Shown here piece after piece: positions 26,496-34,662 of a stretch of 64,000 bases of DNA. This DNA is from Brevundimonas viscosa (GTDB lineage: Bacteria > Pseudomonadota > Alphaproteobacteria > Caulobacterales > Caulobacteraceae), in the NCBI RefSeq assembly GCF_900116065.1, contig NZ_FOZV01000005.1, positions 196,001 through 260,000 on the forward strand. Reading direction: 5' to 3'. Every line of letters starts with the position of its first letter. Positions within the stretch are counted from its first letter, which is position 1. Below the pieces are notes generated by a model. The model saw nothing but the letters and a program-made list of their open reading frames with translations. It was not told where the DNA came from and made no database searches. A program made the position numbers and the translations under genes.

Positions 26496-28016
26496 ATGCA
26501 GCATCGTCTTTGGGGCGGCCGGCTGGCCGCGGGCGCCGGGGCCCTGGCCCTGGCCCTGCCCAGCGCCGCTGCCGCGGAATGGCGCAGGGGCGAGACGGCC
26601 CACTTCGTGGTCTACAGCAACGGCTCGGAGCGCAACCTCCGCGACTACGCCGCCCGGCTGGAGCGCTTCCACGCCCTGCTCCGGACCGTGACGCGGGCGG
26701 CGCAGGACGATGAAGACCTGCGCAAGTTGCCCGTCTATCTGGTCGACAACGCCCGGGAGTTGAGGATCGTCCAGCCCGGGCTCCCCGAAGGCGTGGACGG
26801 CTATTACAGCGCCGGCCACCAGGACATTCGCGCCGCCCTGATCAGGGGCAGGGACGACGACCTGCTGCTGCACGAGTACACGCACCACTTCATGTCGCAC
26901 TATTCTCCGGGCAGCTATCCGGCGTGGTTCCGGGAGGGGTTCGCCGAATATTTCGCCACAGCCACGGTGGACAGTCGCGGTCGATCCACCTTCGGCTACC
27001 CCGGACTCGGCCGGTTGCAGACCCTGCACCAGCAGCGCTGGATGCCGCTTGAGCAGCTCCTCACCGCATCCCCCATGGAGCTCGAACGCCAAGGCCAGCG
27101 CTGGGCGTACTACGCCCAGTCGTGGCTGCTGACGCACTACTTCCTCTCGGACGCCGGCCGGCAACGCCAACTGGACGCCTACCTGCGGGCGCTCCGCGCG
27201 GGCGCCGATCCGCTGGACGCCTTCTTCGGCAATGTCGGCACGACCCCTGAGGGCCTGACCCGCACGCTCCGCTCCTATTACCAGCGCGGCATGCGCTACT
27301 CCGAGCTGACCCTGCCGCCCCTTGCGCCGGAGATCACCGTCACCCGCATGCCGGAAAGCGCGGACGACGTCCTCCTGATCGGCGTCGACATGCGGGACGG
27401 AGCCGACGAGGACCGGGGCCCGGAACTGCTGGCGGCCTCGCGCGCGGCGGCGGCGCGTCATCCCGGAGACGCCCTGGCCCTGACCGTGCTGGCTCGCGCC
27501 GAGATCGCCTGGGGCGACGCCGCAGCCGGCGACGCCGCCTTGCGCCAGGTGCTGGAGATCGAGCCCGACAACGTCGAGGCGCTCCTGATGGCCGCCGAGC
27601 GGCGCATCGAGGCGGCCCACGAAGAGGTCGAGCAGGACGCGCTGCTCGCCGGCTATCGGGAGGCGCAGTCATTGCTCGGGCGCGCGTATCAGGCCGATCC
27701 CACCGACTATCGCGTCCTCGCCGAGCTCGCCATGCTGCGCCAGAGCGCCCCCGATTATCCAACCGAGAACGACCTGCAGACCTGGCGGCTCGCCGTCAGG
27801 CACGCCCCCCAGGTGCTGGGCCTGCGCGCCCAGGCCGCCACCGCCCTGCTGCGCGCGGGCCTCACCGACGAGGCCGCGCTCCACCTCACGCCCCTCGCGG
27901 ACGACCCTCATGGCGGCGAGTTCGCAGAGCGCGCGCGGGCGCAGATCGAACGCATCCGAGAGCGCCCGGCGGCGAGCGGGGCGGAGGCCGAAGTTTCCGG
28001 CCAGCCTGTGGATTGA
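26496..28016 (+). CDS. Secreted HEYxHHF zinc metallopeptidase with TPR-like tail (copy 2)
   Basis: 506 residues, paralogous to the 22896-24518 product. A signal peptide ends near AAAEWRRGETAHF, the zinc motif is HEYTHHFMSHY near residue 127, and the downstream glutamate is in AWFREGFAEYFA. A helical repeat tail follows from about residue 280. Both copies share phrases such as AEWRR.ETAHF and YPTENDLQT/YPTDNDLST. A strong GGGGAGGAA precedes the ATG. It follows prfC by 66 bases and may be co-transcribed with it. Confidence 0.82.
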   Translation: MQHRLWGGRLAAGAGALALALPSAAAAEWRRGETAHFVVYSNGSERNLRDYAARLERFHALLRTVTRAAQDDEDLRKLPVYLVDNARELRIVQPGLPEGVDGYYSAGHQDIRAALIRGRDDDLLLHEYTHHFMSHYSPGSYPAWFREGFAEYFATATVDSRGRSTFGYPGLGRLQTLHQQRWMPLEQLLTASPMELERQGQRWAYYAQSWLLTHYFLSDAGRQRQLDAYLRALRAGADPLDAFFGNVGTTPEGLTRTLRSYYQRGMRYSELTLPPLAPEITVTRMPESADDVLLIGVDMRDGADEDRGPELLAASRAAAARHPGDALALTVLARAEIAWGDAAAGDAALRQVLEIEPDNVEALLMAAERRIEAAHEEVEQDALLAGYREAQSLLGRAYQADPTDYRVLAELAMLRQSAPDYPTENDLQTWRLAVRHAPQVLGLRAQAATALLRAGLTDEAALHLTPLADDPHGGEFAERARAQIERIRERPAASGAEAEVSGQPVD

Positions 28017-28026
28017 GCCGGCCGCC

Positions 28027-28410
28027 TCAGGCTACGGCGAGACTGGTCTCGGCGCGCAGGCTCTCGAGCATGGCCGCGGCCGCCTCGGGCGTGGCGGCCG
28101 CGAGGTGGCGGCGGCCGTCGAACAGGGCGTCCATGACCCGGCACCAGAGGCGCAGATTTGGGTCGTGGCTGACGAAGACGGTCCAGCAGGGACCGGTTCG
28201 GCCAAAGATGTCCGCCGCCGCCTGGATGTCGGCGTTGTCGACCTCGCCGCTGCTTTCGCGCACGTCCTGGACCCAGTCCCAACCCGCCAGTTCCGGGCGC
28301 TCGGCGGCCAGCCCCGCAATGTAGCGAACGACCGCCGGGCCGGTGGCGCCGTCGCGGATCGTCATGAAAACCCGGCGCTTGGCCTCGTCGATGCGGTGGC
28401 TGAGGTCCAT
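28027..28410 (-). CDS. Conserved hypothetical protein
   Basis: 127 residues beginning MDLSHRIDEAKRRVFMTIRDG and containing WDWVQDVRESSGEVDNADIQAAADIFG. It looks like a small cytosolic alpha/beta domain; a STAS-like fold is possible but unproven. GGGGGAAAAG precedes the ATG at 28410. Its stop is 10 bases from the stop of the convergent metallopeptidase gene. Confidence 0.65.
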   Translation of the reverse strand: MDLSHRIDEAKRRVFMTIRDGATGPAVVRYIAGLAAERPELAGWDWVQDVRESSGEVDNADIQAAADIFGRTGPCWTVFVSHDPNLRLWCRVMDALFDGRRHLAAATPEAAAAMLESLRAETSLAVA

Positions 28411-28548
28411 CTTTTCCCCCTGTGCGGCGACCACCCTAGGCGGACAGGGTTACCGACATCTTCACCCTGTCGACTCGCGCGCCAGCTTTCCCTCGCCCGC
28501 GGAGCATGTTTCTCTGCGCGCGAAGGGCGGGGCGTCCCGGAGGATACG

Positions 28549-28890
28549 ATGATCGCGGCAGCCCTCATGGCCATGACGTCGCTGGTCGGCGGCCAGACCG
28601 CCGAGCCGATCCTGTCCTACGACGCGGTGGTCCGCTGCGCCGGACTGACCCAGGCGGCCTCCGAGCTGGAAGGCGGCGAGAGCCGCGAGGGGCGTCTGCT
28701 GTTCGACGCCGCCCTGTACTGGTCGCTGACCGCGATCCAGGTCGCCCAGGCGTCGGGCCGCACGCCGGCGGCCGCGGAGGCCGACCAGACGCGCGCTCGC
28801 ATCCGCGCCGTTCGCGACCTGACCGCAAGGGATGCCCGCGCCGTGGCCGAACTCGGACGCTGTCGCGACCGCACGCCCCGGCTGGGTTGA
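28549..28890 (+). CDS. Small exported hypothetical protein
   Basis: 113 residues starting MIAAALMAMTSLVGGQTAEP, a short signal-peptide-like start, with one early and one late cysteine (VRCAGL, LGRCRD). The ribosome site GGAGG sits six bases before the ATG, which fixes the start and separates it from a longer open frame. It is divergent from the 28027-28410 gene. Not recognised. Confidence 0.65.
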   Translation: MIAAALMAMTSLVGGQTAEPILSYDAVVRCAGLTQAASELEGGESREGRLLFDAALYWSLTAIQVAQASGRTPAAAEADQTRARIRAVRDLTARDARAVAELGRCRDRTPRLG

Positions 28891-28997
28891 GCCGACGCTC
28901 CGCCAGATCGAACCTGCGGCGCGGCGCTGCGTTTGCTCCTGACCTGCCGGGGATGACGCGTTCGTCCCGAAGCGGGACGACCGGAGCACGGCTGCGC

Positions 28998-30242
28998 ATG
29001 TTCGAATTCGGCAGGGATCTGAGGAAGCTCTTCGAGAACGCCCGCGAAAGCGAGGATCTCGGCTGGCTGGAACTCGTCGGCGCCGAACTCGTGCAGATGG
29101 AGGCGCGGCGCGAGGCGGTCGACGCCGGCCGCGTGTCCTGCGCCCGCCCCTTCGACGGCTGGATGCGCGCCTCGGCGCTGTGGCGCGAGCATGCCCGGCG
29201 TACCGGTTCGAAAGCCAGTCTCGACCACGCCGCCGCGGCGGCCTCCGACGCGGCGCGCCATACCACCTGCCCCGACCAGACCGCCGCGGTGGCGATCGAG
29301 TCGGGCGAGATCCACCTGCTGCGCTTCGATCTGTTCGGGGGGCCGGCGTCGCTCACCGCCGCCCTGGCCGACGTCCAGGCGCTGACCGCGGAGCGGCCGA
29401 CGACCCGCTGCGCCGCCGCCAGCCTGCACGCCCGGCTGAGCGCCCGCCGCGCCCGCCTGTGCGGCGAGACCCGGGCGCTGCTGGACGCCGCCGCCCTGCT
29501 GGACGCCGCCCTTCACGGGGCGGGCCGGCTGCCGCCGGCGGCCGGCGACGAACTGCGCCTTGAGCGCGCCGCCCTCGGGCTGGAAGCCGGGGTTGCGCGG
29601 CGCGATCCACGGCTGCTGGACCAGGCCGGACGCGACCTGCGCGCGCTGATCGAGAGCGCCTCGCCCGACCAGCGGCCGCTGACCCGCGCCCGCGCCCTGG
29701 CCATGGCCGGCGCCGGCATGGCGGCGCTCGCCGCCCTGGCGAAGAATGAGGCCGCCGCCCTTCAGGGGCGCGCCCTGTTCGAAGCCGCCGCAGACCAGTT
29801 CACCCCCGATCACAGCCCGCTGGACTGGCTGGCCGTCCTCCTCGCCCGGACCGACGAAGCCCCCGCCTTGGGCAGCCTCCGTCAGGCCGAGGCCCTCGGC
29901 CGCCAGCCCGGCCTGCTGCTCGGCGCCCTGGCGCGGGAGCGACGCCTCGCCGCCGAGACGGCGCTGGCCGAGGCCGTGGGCGACCTCAACGCCCTCTCCG
30001 CCCTGGAAGACACCGTGCGCCGCCGCCTGACGGCGGCCGAGCCGCTGCAGCCGCTGGACTGGGCCGCCGACCAGATCGCCATGGCCCGCATCGCCCTCGC
30101 CCGGTCACGGCTGACCGGGGCCGAGCCGAAGGCCGTCGGCCTGATGCTGACGGAGGCCATGGAGACAGCCCGGGAATTCGGCGCCGCTGCGCTGGCCGGG
30201 CGAGCGGCGAGCGTCGTTTCCGCGATATCCGGTCCGGTTTAG
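28998..30242 (+). CDS. Hypothetical protein of helical repeats
   Basis: 414 residues beginning MFEFGRDLRKLFENARESEDLGWLELV, then continuous Ala/Leu/Arg/Glu-rich helices with no membrane segment or signal peptide. The pattern suggests a TPR-like or other alpha-solenoid. Cys residues are scattered. Function is unknown. It follows the small exported gene by 107 bases and overlaps the cysQ stop by 4 bases tail to tail. Confidence 0.7.
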   Translation: MFEFGRDLRKLFENARESEDLGWLELVGAELVQMEARREAVDAGRVSCARPFDGWMRASALWREHARRTGSKASLDHAAAAASDAARHTTCPDQTAAVAIESGEIHLLRFDLFGGPASLTAALADVQALTAERPTTRCAAASLHARLSARRARLCGETRALLDAAALLDAALHGAGRLPPAAGDELRLERAALGLEAGVARRDPRLLDQAGRDLRALIESASPDQRPLTRARALAMAGAGMAALAALAKNEAAALQGRALFEAAADQFTPDHSPLDWLAVLLARTDEAPALGSLRQAEALGRQPGLLLGALARERRLAAETALAEAVGDLNALSALEDTVRRRLTAAEPLQPLDWAADQIAMARIALARSRLTGAEPKAVGLMLTEAMETAREFGAAALAGRAASVVSAISGPV

Positions 30243-31024
30243 CCGCCCAGCGCCACGAAGCCGCCGTTCAGCCAGCCGGGCTTGCCGTAGCGGAGCGGCT
30301 GGCCGTCCTCGGCCATGACCCGGCCCCCGGCCGCCTCCAGCACCGCCTGCCCGGCCGCCGTGTCCCACTCCGAGGTCGGCCCCGAGCGCGGATAGGCGTC
30401 GAAGCGGCCTTCGGCGATCAGGCAGAACTTCAGCGAGGAATCCGTGCCCTGCCAGGCGGTGCAGCCGTGCCTTCCGGCCAGGCGCCCCGCCTCCTCGTCC
30501 GTCATGCTGTGGCTGAGCAGCGCCACCGGAGCCGCCGGCCGCTCGCGGACCCGGACGGCCTGCCACGGATCGCCGAAGCGGCGGCGGAAGGCCCCTCCCC
30601 CTGACGCACCACTGCGCCAGGTCGTTCGGGTCGCCGGCGCCGTGACCACCCCGGCCACCGGCGCGTCGTCCCGGATCAGGCCGATGTTGACCGTGAAGCT
30701 CTCGCGCCCCTGCACAAAGCCGCGGGTGCCGTCCAGCGGATCGACCAGCCAGAACCACTCGCCAGGGCGCTCCGGAGCCCCGTGTTCCGCCACCGCCTCC
30801 TCGGCCACCGCCGGGATGTCCGGCCAGCGCTCGGCGAGGCGCGCCAGGATCAGCGCCTCGGCCTGCTGGTCGGCGAGGGTGACGGGGCTGTCGTCGGCCT
30901 TGGTGGTGGCGACGACATCGGTGCGCCAGAACGGCAGGATGACCGCGGCCGCCTCCTCGGCGATGTCGGCCAACGCCTCGGCGAGGACGCCGGAGGCGAG
31001 ATCTTCGGACAATCGGTTACGCAT
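30239..31024 (-). CDS. cysQ: 3'(2'),5'-bisphosphate nucleotidase (CysQ-type inositol monophosphatase family)
   Basis: 261 residues of the Mg-dependent phosphatase fold. Metal-binding motifs are EEAVAEHG, WLVDPLDGTRGFVQGRESF and the C-terminal SEWDTAAGQAVLEAAGG. CysQ clears PAP formed during sulfate assimilation; other family members act on inositol or histidinol phosphate, so substrate is inferred. ATGs at 31024, 31042 and 31066 are possible; none has a clear ribosome site. It is divergent from chpT. Confidence 0.85.
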   Translation of the reverse strand: MRNRLSEDLASGVLAEALADIAEEAAAVILPFWRTDVVATTKADDSPVTLADQQAEALILARLAERWPDIPAVAEEAVAEHGAPERPGEWFWLVDPLDGTRGFVQGRESFTVNIGLIRDDAPVAGVVTAPATRTTWRSGASGGGAFRRRFGDPWQAVRVRERPAAPVALLSHSMTDEEAGRLAGRHGCTAWQGTDSSLKFCLIAEGRFDAYPRSGPTSEWDTAAGQAVLEAAGGRVMAEDGQPLRYGKPGWLNGGFVALGG

Positions 31025-31113
31025 GCGGCTGCGATAGAACATCCGGACGGTTTGAAGAACCGGCAAATCAGGGCAGCGTCCGGCGCGACCCGACCTGTGA
31101 CCGCGAAGACCCG

Positions 31114-31770
31114 ATGACCGACGCCGCCTCCGCTTTCGACCTGCCTGACGGCCAGGCGCTCGCCGCCCTCGTCGCCGGCAAGCTGTGCCACGACTTCATC
31201 AGCCCCGCCGGAGCCATCGGCTCGGGTCTCGACCTTCTGAAGGACCCGACGGCCCAGGACATGCGGGACGACGCCATGGGGCTGATCGAGTCGAGCGCGA
31301 GGAAGATGATCGCGCTTGTCGCCTTCGCCCGCGTGGCCTTCGGCGCCTCGACCTCGGCGGAGCGCTTTTCGGGGGGCGAGCTGGGCGCGCTGGTGGCGGG
31401 CCTCACCGAAGGCGGTCGGGCCACCCTCCACTGGCGCGTCGCCGACGAGACCTTTTCCCGCGCCGAGGCCCGCGCCCTCGTCAATCTCGCCTATCTGGCC
31501 ATGGCCGCCCTGCCCTCCGGCGGCGCCGCAGTGGCGGCCGCCCGGCGCGAGGCTGACGCACTCGTGATCGAAGGCCTGGCCGAGGGTCCGCGCGCCCGTC
31601 TCAAGCCGGAAGCGACGGCCGGGCTGGCCGGTCGCCCGCTCACGGAAGGGCTGCCGGGTCAGTGGATCCAGCCCTACTGGCTATGGCTGACGGTCGCGGA
31701 TGCGGGCGGCGCCCTCGAGGTCAACGTGGAGGAGGGTCGTGTGGCGCTCCTCGCCCGGATGCCTAACTGA
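31114..31770 (+). CDS. chpT: Histidine phosphotransferase ChpT
   Basis: 218 residues. The phospho-accepting helix is KLCHDFISPAGAIGSGLDLL, with His26 as the phosphate carrier. DPTAQDMRDDAMGLIESSARKM and ARVAFGAS follow, nearly as in Caulobacter ChpT. The C-terminal degenerate ATPase-like half contains GPRARLKPEATAGLAG. ChpT passes phosphate from CckA to CtrA and CpdR. Downstream lie CheY-like and CheR genes on the same strand, matching the arrangement I recall in Caulobacter (not checked). Confidence 0.96.
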   Translation: MTDAASAFDLPDGQALAALVAGKLCHDFISPAGAIGSGLDLLKDPTAQDMRDDAMGLIESSARKMIALVAFARVAFGASTSAERFSGGELGALVAGLTEGGRATLHWRVADETFSRAEARALVNLAYLAMAALPSGGAAVAAARREADALVIEGLAEGPRARLKPEATAGLAGRPLTEGLPGQWIQPYWLWLTVADAGGALEVNVEEGRVALLARMPN

Positions 31771-31871
31771 GGCTTAAGCCCGCTTCCCAAGGACTCGTTA
31801 ACCGGCTCGCGCCGATCATGTAGCGGTGCGCGGGACGGGCGTCGCGCAGTCTGAGTTCACGGAAAAAGCCG

Positions 31872-32243
31872 GTGACCCCAAGGACCTGTCTGATCGTCGA
31901 CGACAGCCGGATCATCCGCAAGGTCGCCCGCCGCATCGTCGAGGGGCTGAAGTTCGAGGTCGACGAGGCCGCCGACGGTTCGGAGGCCCTGACCTTCTGC
32001 GCGGCCGTCATGCCGGATGTCGTCCTGCTCGACTGGTCGATGCCGGTGATGGACGGCCTGACCTTCCTGCGCCGCCTGCGCGCCCTGCCGGGCGGCGATC
32101 GCCCCAAGGTGCTGTTCTGCACCATCGAGACGCGCGCCGAGCGAATCGCCGAGGCGCTGTCGGCCGGGGCGGACGACTATGTGATGAAGCCGTTCGACGG
32201 GGAGATCTTGAGCTCCAAATTCGCAGAGGTGGGAGCCGTCTGA
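31872..32243 (+). CDS. CheY-like single-domain response regulator
   Basis: 123 residues. Acidic pocket CLIVDDSRIIRK, phospho-acceptor Asp54 in VVLLDWSMPVMDG, and the conserved lysine in DDYVMKPFDGE. There is no output domain. It starts at GTG 31872. It lies 101 bases after chpT and 4 bases before cheR, so it is probably translated with cheR. Whether it acts in chemotaxis or the cell-cycle network is unknown. Confidence 0.9.
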   Translation: MTPRTCLIVDDSRIIRKVARRIVEGLKFEVDEAADGSEALTFCAAVMPDVVLLDWSMPVMDGLTFLRRLRALPGGDRPKVLFCTIETRAERIAEALSAGADDYVMKPFDGEILSSKFAEVGAV

Positions 32244-32247
32244 CCTC

Positions 32248-33066
32248 ATGTCGCCCGAGGATTTCGATCGCCTCCAGTCGTTGATGGCCACGCGCGCGGG
32301 CTACCGGCTGACTCGCGACCGGATGAAGCTTGCCGAGCATCGCCTCGGCCCGGTGGCCCGGCGCGAGGGCTTCGAGACCGTCGAGGCCATGCTGGCGGCC
32401 CTGTGGGCGAGACCGGTCGCCAGCCTTGGCTGGGCCGTGATCGAGGCCCTGCTCAACCCCGACACCTGGTTCCGGCGCGACCGGGGCACGTTCGACACCC
32501 TCTCGGGAGAACTGCTTCCGGCCCTGGTCCGGGCCCGGGCTGGAAAGCCGATCCGCATCTGGTCGGCGGGCTGCTCGACCGGACAGGAGGTCTGGTCCAT
32601 CGGCATGGCCGCGCTGGAGATCGGCGCCGCCGTCGAGATCGTCGCGACCGATCTGTCGCAGCGTGCGCTGGAGAAGGCCCGCACCGGCGCCTACACCGGC
32701 TTCGAGATCCAGCGAGGGCTGAAAGCCCAGACCATGCTCCGCTGGTTCGACCAGGCCGAGGACGCCTGGATCGCCAGGGCGGAACTGCGCGCTCTCGCTC
32801 ATTTCACCCGCGCCAACCTCCTGACGCCGCCCACCGCGGACGAGCCCCGCTTCGACCTGATCTTCTGCCGCCACGTGCTCGACGACATGGACGCGGGCGT
32901 TCGCGGCCAGGTCCTCGACCAGCTGGAGCGCCGGCTGGTCGACGACGGCTGCCTGTTCCTCGGCGCCGGCGAGCGGATCGGCGCCGACAGCCTCGCGTTC
33001 CGTCCGGTCTCCGGACGCCAAGGCCTGTTCGTCAAGTCGCCCACTGTGCTGAAGCGGGCCGCCTGA
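32248..33066 (+). CDS. cheR: Chemotaxis protein methyltransferase CheR
   Basis: 272 residues with the all-helical N-terminal domain, the CheR contact WFRRDRGTFDTL, and the SAM-binding Rossmann motif IRIWSAGCSTGQEVWSIGM. Later parts include IVATDLSQRALEKARTGAY and LIFCRHVLDDMD. It methylates glutamates on chemoreceptors. It is linked to the CheY-like gene by a 4-base gap. No receptor genes are in the window. Confidence 0.92.
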   Translation: MSPEDFDRLQSLMATRAGYRLTRDRMKLAEHRLGPVARREGFETVEAMLAALWARPVASLGWAVIEALLNPDTWFRRDRGTFDTLSGELLPALVRARAGKPIRIWSAGCSTGQEVWSIGMAALEIGAAVEIVATDLSQRALEKARTGAYTGFEIQRGLKAQTMLRWFDQAEDAWIARAELRALAHFTRANLLTPPTADEPRFDLIFCRHVLDDMDAGVRGQVLDQLERRLVDDGCLFLGAGERIGADSLAFRPVSGRQGLFVKSPTVLKRAA

Positions 33067-33128
33067 CGCACGTTTGTCGGGAGTCCGTCACAGGAACGAC
33101 TTCGCGCGACGGTAGTTCTCCGGCTCCC

Positions 33129-33356
33129 ATGAGCCAGACCTTCGACTCCTACTTCTGTATCGTCGTGACGCCGGACGAGCCGGTCGCCGACCTGTGCGTG
33201 CTCGACGCCGTCGACGACGCCGCCGCCCTGCGGGCGGCGTCGGAGATCGCCCATGCGTGGCCTGCCGCCCGGCGGGTCGAGGTGTACCGCGGCGAACGGC
33301 CGATCGGCGTGATCAGCGCCGCCACGCCGGACGCGTCCCTGCTCGAAGCGGCCTGA
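33129..33356 (+). CDS. Small hypothetical protein
   Basis: 75 residues beginning MSQTFDSYFCIVVTPDEPVADL, with an alpha/beta feel and the phrase WPAARRVEVYRGERPIGVI. It lies 62 bases after cheR on the same strand. There is no signal peptide or membrane segment, and I do not recognise the family. Confidence 0.6.
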   Translation: MSQTFDSYFCIVVTPDEPVADLCVLDAVDDAAALRAASEIAHAWPAARRVEVYRGERPIGVISAATPDASLLEAA

Positions 33357-33493
33357 TGCGACGGTGAAGCCGGCGCTGCATGGCCGCCGAAACTTCTGGC
33401 GCCGCCGCCCGGATCGTCGTGACTTCTTCACCTATTTGTGCAAGCGATGCCGCAGGCGTCTTTGGCGCTGAAATGTCTTTGAGAGGGGTTATC

Positions 33494-33718
33494 ATGAAGA
33501 AGGTTGTCTCGGCCTTGGCCGCAGGTCTTCTGCTCGTCGCCGGCCAGGCGGCGGCGGCCAACAACTCGGCGGCTGCCCGTGTCGGCGACCGCGTCGGGGT
33601 TGATGCTGGCGAAGCCAGCGAGTTCGCGGGCGTTCCGCTCGCGGTGCTGGCCGTCGGCGCCGCCATCATCGTGGCCGGCATCGTCGTCGCCACCGACGAC
33701 GACAGCGAAAGCGACTGA
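33494..33718 (+). CDS. Small exported/membrane protein
   Basis: 74 residues. A signal peptide (MKKVVSALAAGLLLVAGQAAA) is followed by a short linker and a second hydrophobic segment (LAVLAVGAAIIVAGIVVA) before an acidic tail DDDSESD. The GAGAGGGG ribosome site supports the ATG at 33494. A strong terminator begins 22 bases after the stop, so this is a complete small transcription unit. Function is unknown. Confidence 0.65.
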   Translation: MKKVVSALAAGLLLVAGQAAAANNSAAARVGDRVGVDAGEASEFAGVPLAVLAVGAAIIVAGIVVATDDDSESD

Positions 33719-33740
33719 CACCAGTCGAATCGCAGATTGG

Positions 33741-33769
33741 AAGCCCTGCCCGCTGCGGGCAGGGCTTTT
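33741..33769 (+). terminator. Intrinsic terminator
   Basis: GC-rich stem with arms AAGCCCTGCCCG and CGGGCAGGGCTT, a loop of three bases, and a short T-run. It ends the 33494-33718 gene. Confidence 0.85.
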
Positions 33770-33818
33770 CCGTTCCGCCGCCGTGCGGCGATGAGTCCGC
33801 TCACACAGGGTGGTCAGT

Positions 33819-33938
33819 ATGCGTTGGTTTCGGATCTGGATCCGGCAGATTTCGTGCAGACGGCACCGGTGGCGGTCGCATCCGGATCGGGCCGACGTGG
33901 AATGGTGCGACCTCTGCAGGGCGAAACGCCGGCGGTGA
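33819..33938 (+). CDS. Possible 39-residue Arg/Trp-rich CxxC microprotein
   Basis: The frame starting at ATG 33819 has an AGGGTGG ribosome site five bases ahead. The product opens MRWFRIWIRQISCRRHRWRS and ends with DVEWCDLCRAKRRR. The HRW plus WCDLC layout resembles a tiny zinc-ribbon seen in short bacterial proteins, but I cannot name a family. It lies between a terminator and the DUF2383 gene, in a 340-base stretch with no other gene. Weak evidence. Confidence 0.4.
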   Translation: MRWFRIWIRQISCRRHRWRSHPDRADVEWCDLCRAKRRR

Positions 33939-34058
33939 GGGCATGGCCTGACGGCGCCTCGGCGGCCCCTTCCTCCCGCGCCGGGCGACGGCAAGCGCAC
34001 CCGCCCGGCCGAAGCGGTCGCCCCCGCAGGAACGACCGCCTGACCGTCAGGTCCCCAA

Positions 34059-34511
34059 TCAATGCATCCGGTGCTTCAGCGCGCTGATGGTATCGTGGTC
34101 CGACTTGATCGAGGCGTACTCGGTCATGACCAGCTGGCGGGCCGGCTCGGGCAGGTCGTCGTCGCGCGTCGCCGCCTCGAACTTGGCCTTGATCACATCC
34201 TCGCCGCGCTCGACCTCGTCGATCACGCCCTGGTCGTCGCGGCCCATCAGGTCGCCGCGCATCTCGGCGAACTTGTTGTGGATGCGGCCCATCAGCGACT
34301 GGTCGTCCTCGGGCTCGCCGCCGAAGCTGCGCACCTCCTGCTGCAGTCGACGCGACAGCTCCTCGCGCTTGCCGGCGCGCTCGCTGAACATGGCCTTGAA
34401 CTCGGGATTGTCCGCGCCTTCCGCCGCCTTGCGATAGCCGTGGGCGCTGTCCAGCGTCGTCTCGATCAGGCTGTTCAGGACGTGGACGGCGCGGTCGTTG
34501 GGGGTGCTCAT
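34059..34511 (-). CDS. DUF2383/PA2169-family four-helix-bundle protein
   Basis: 150 residues of ferritin-like helices: VLNSLIETTLDSAHGYRKAAEGADNPE, FSERAGKREELSRRLQQEVRSFGGEPEDDQS, and a final LVMTEYASIKSDHDTI. This is the PA2169 stress-associated family; no enzymatic role is established. A GGAG site lies upstream of the ATG at 34511. It is divergent from the M28 peptidase. Confidence 0.88.
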   Translation of the reverse strand: MSTPNDRAVHVLNSLIETTLDSAHGYRKAAEGADNPEFKAMFSERAGKREELSRRLQQEVRSFGGEPEDDQSLMGRIHNKFAEMRGDLMGRDDQGVIDEVERGEDVIKAKFEAATRDDDLPEPARQLVMTEYASIKSDHDTISALKHRMH

Positions 34512-34662
34512 GGGGCTCTCCTTTTAGGGTTGGAGTTGTCCCAATGAGCGGAGCCGCGACCTCGTTCCGGCGGTCGCCTCACGTTCACGGTGCCTCGCCC
34601 GCGGGAGGTGACGTTCGCGCCGGCAGCGGCTAGCGTGGCCGCCTCACCGGGGAGGGTGTCCG

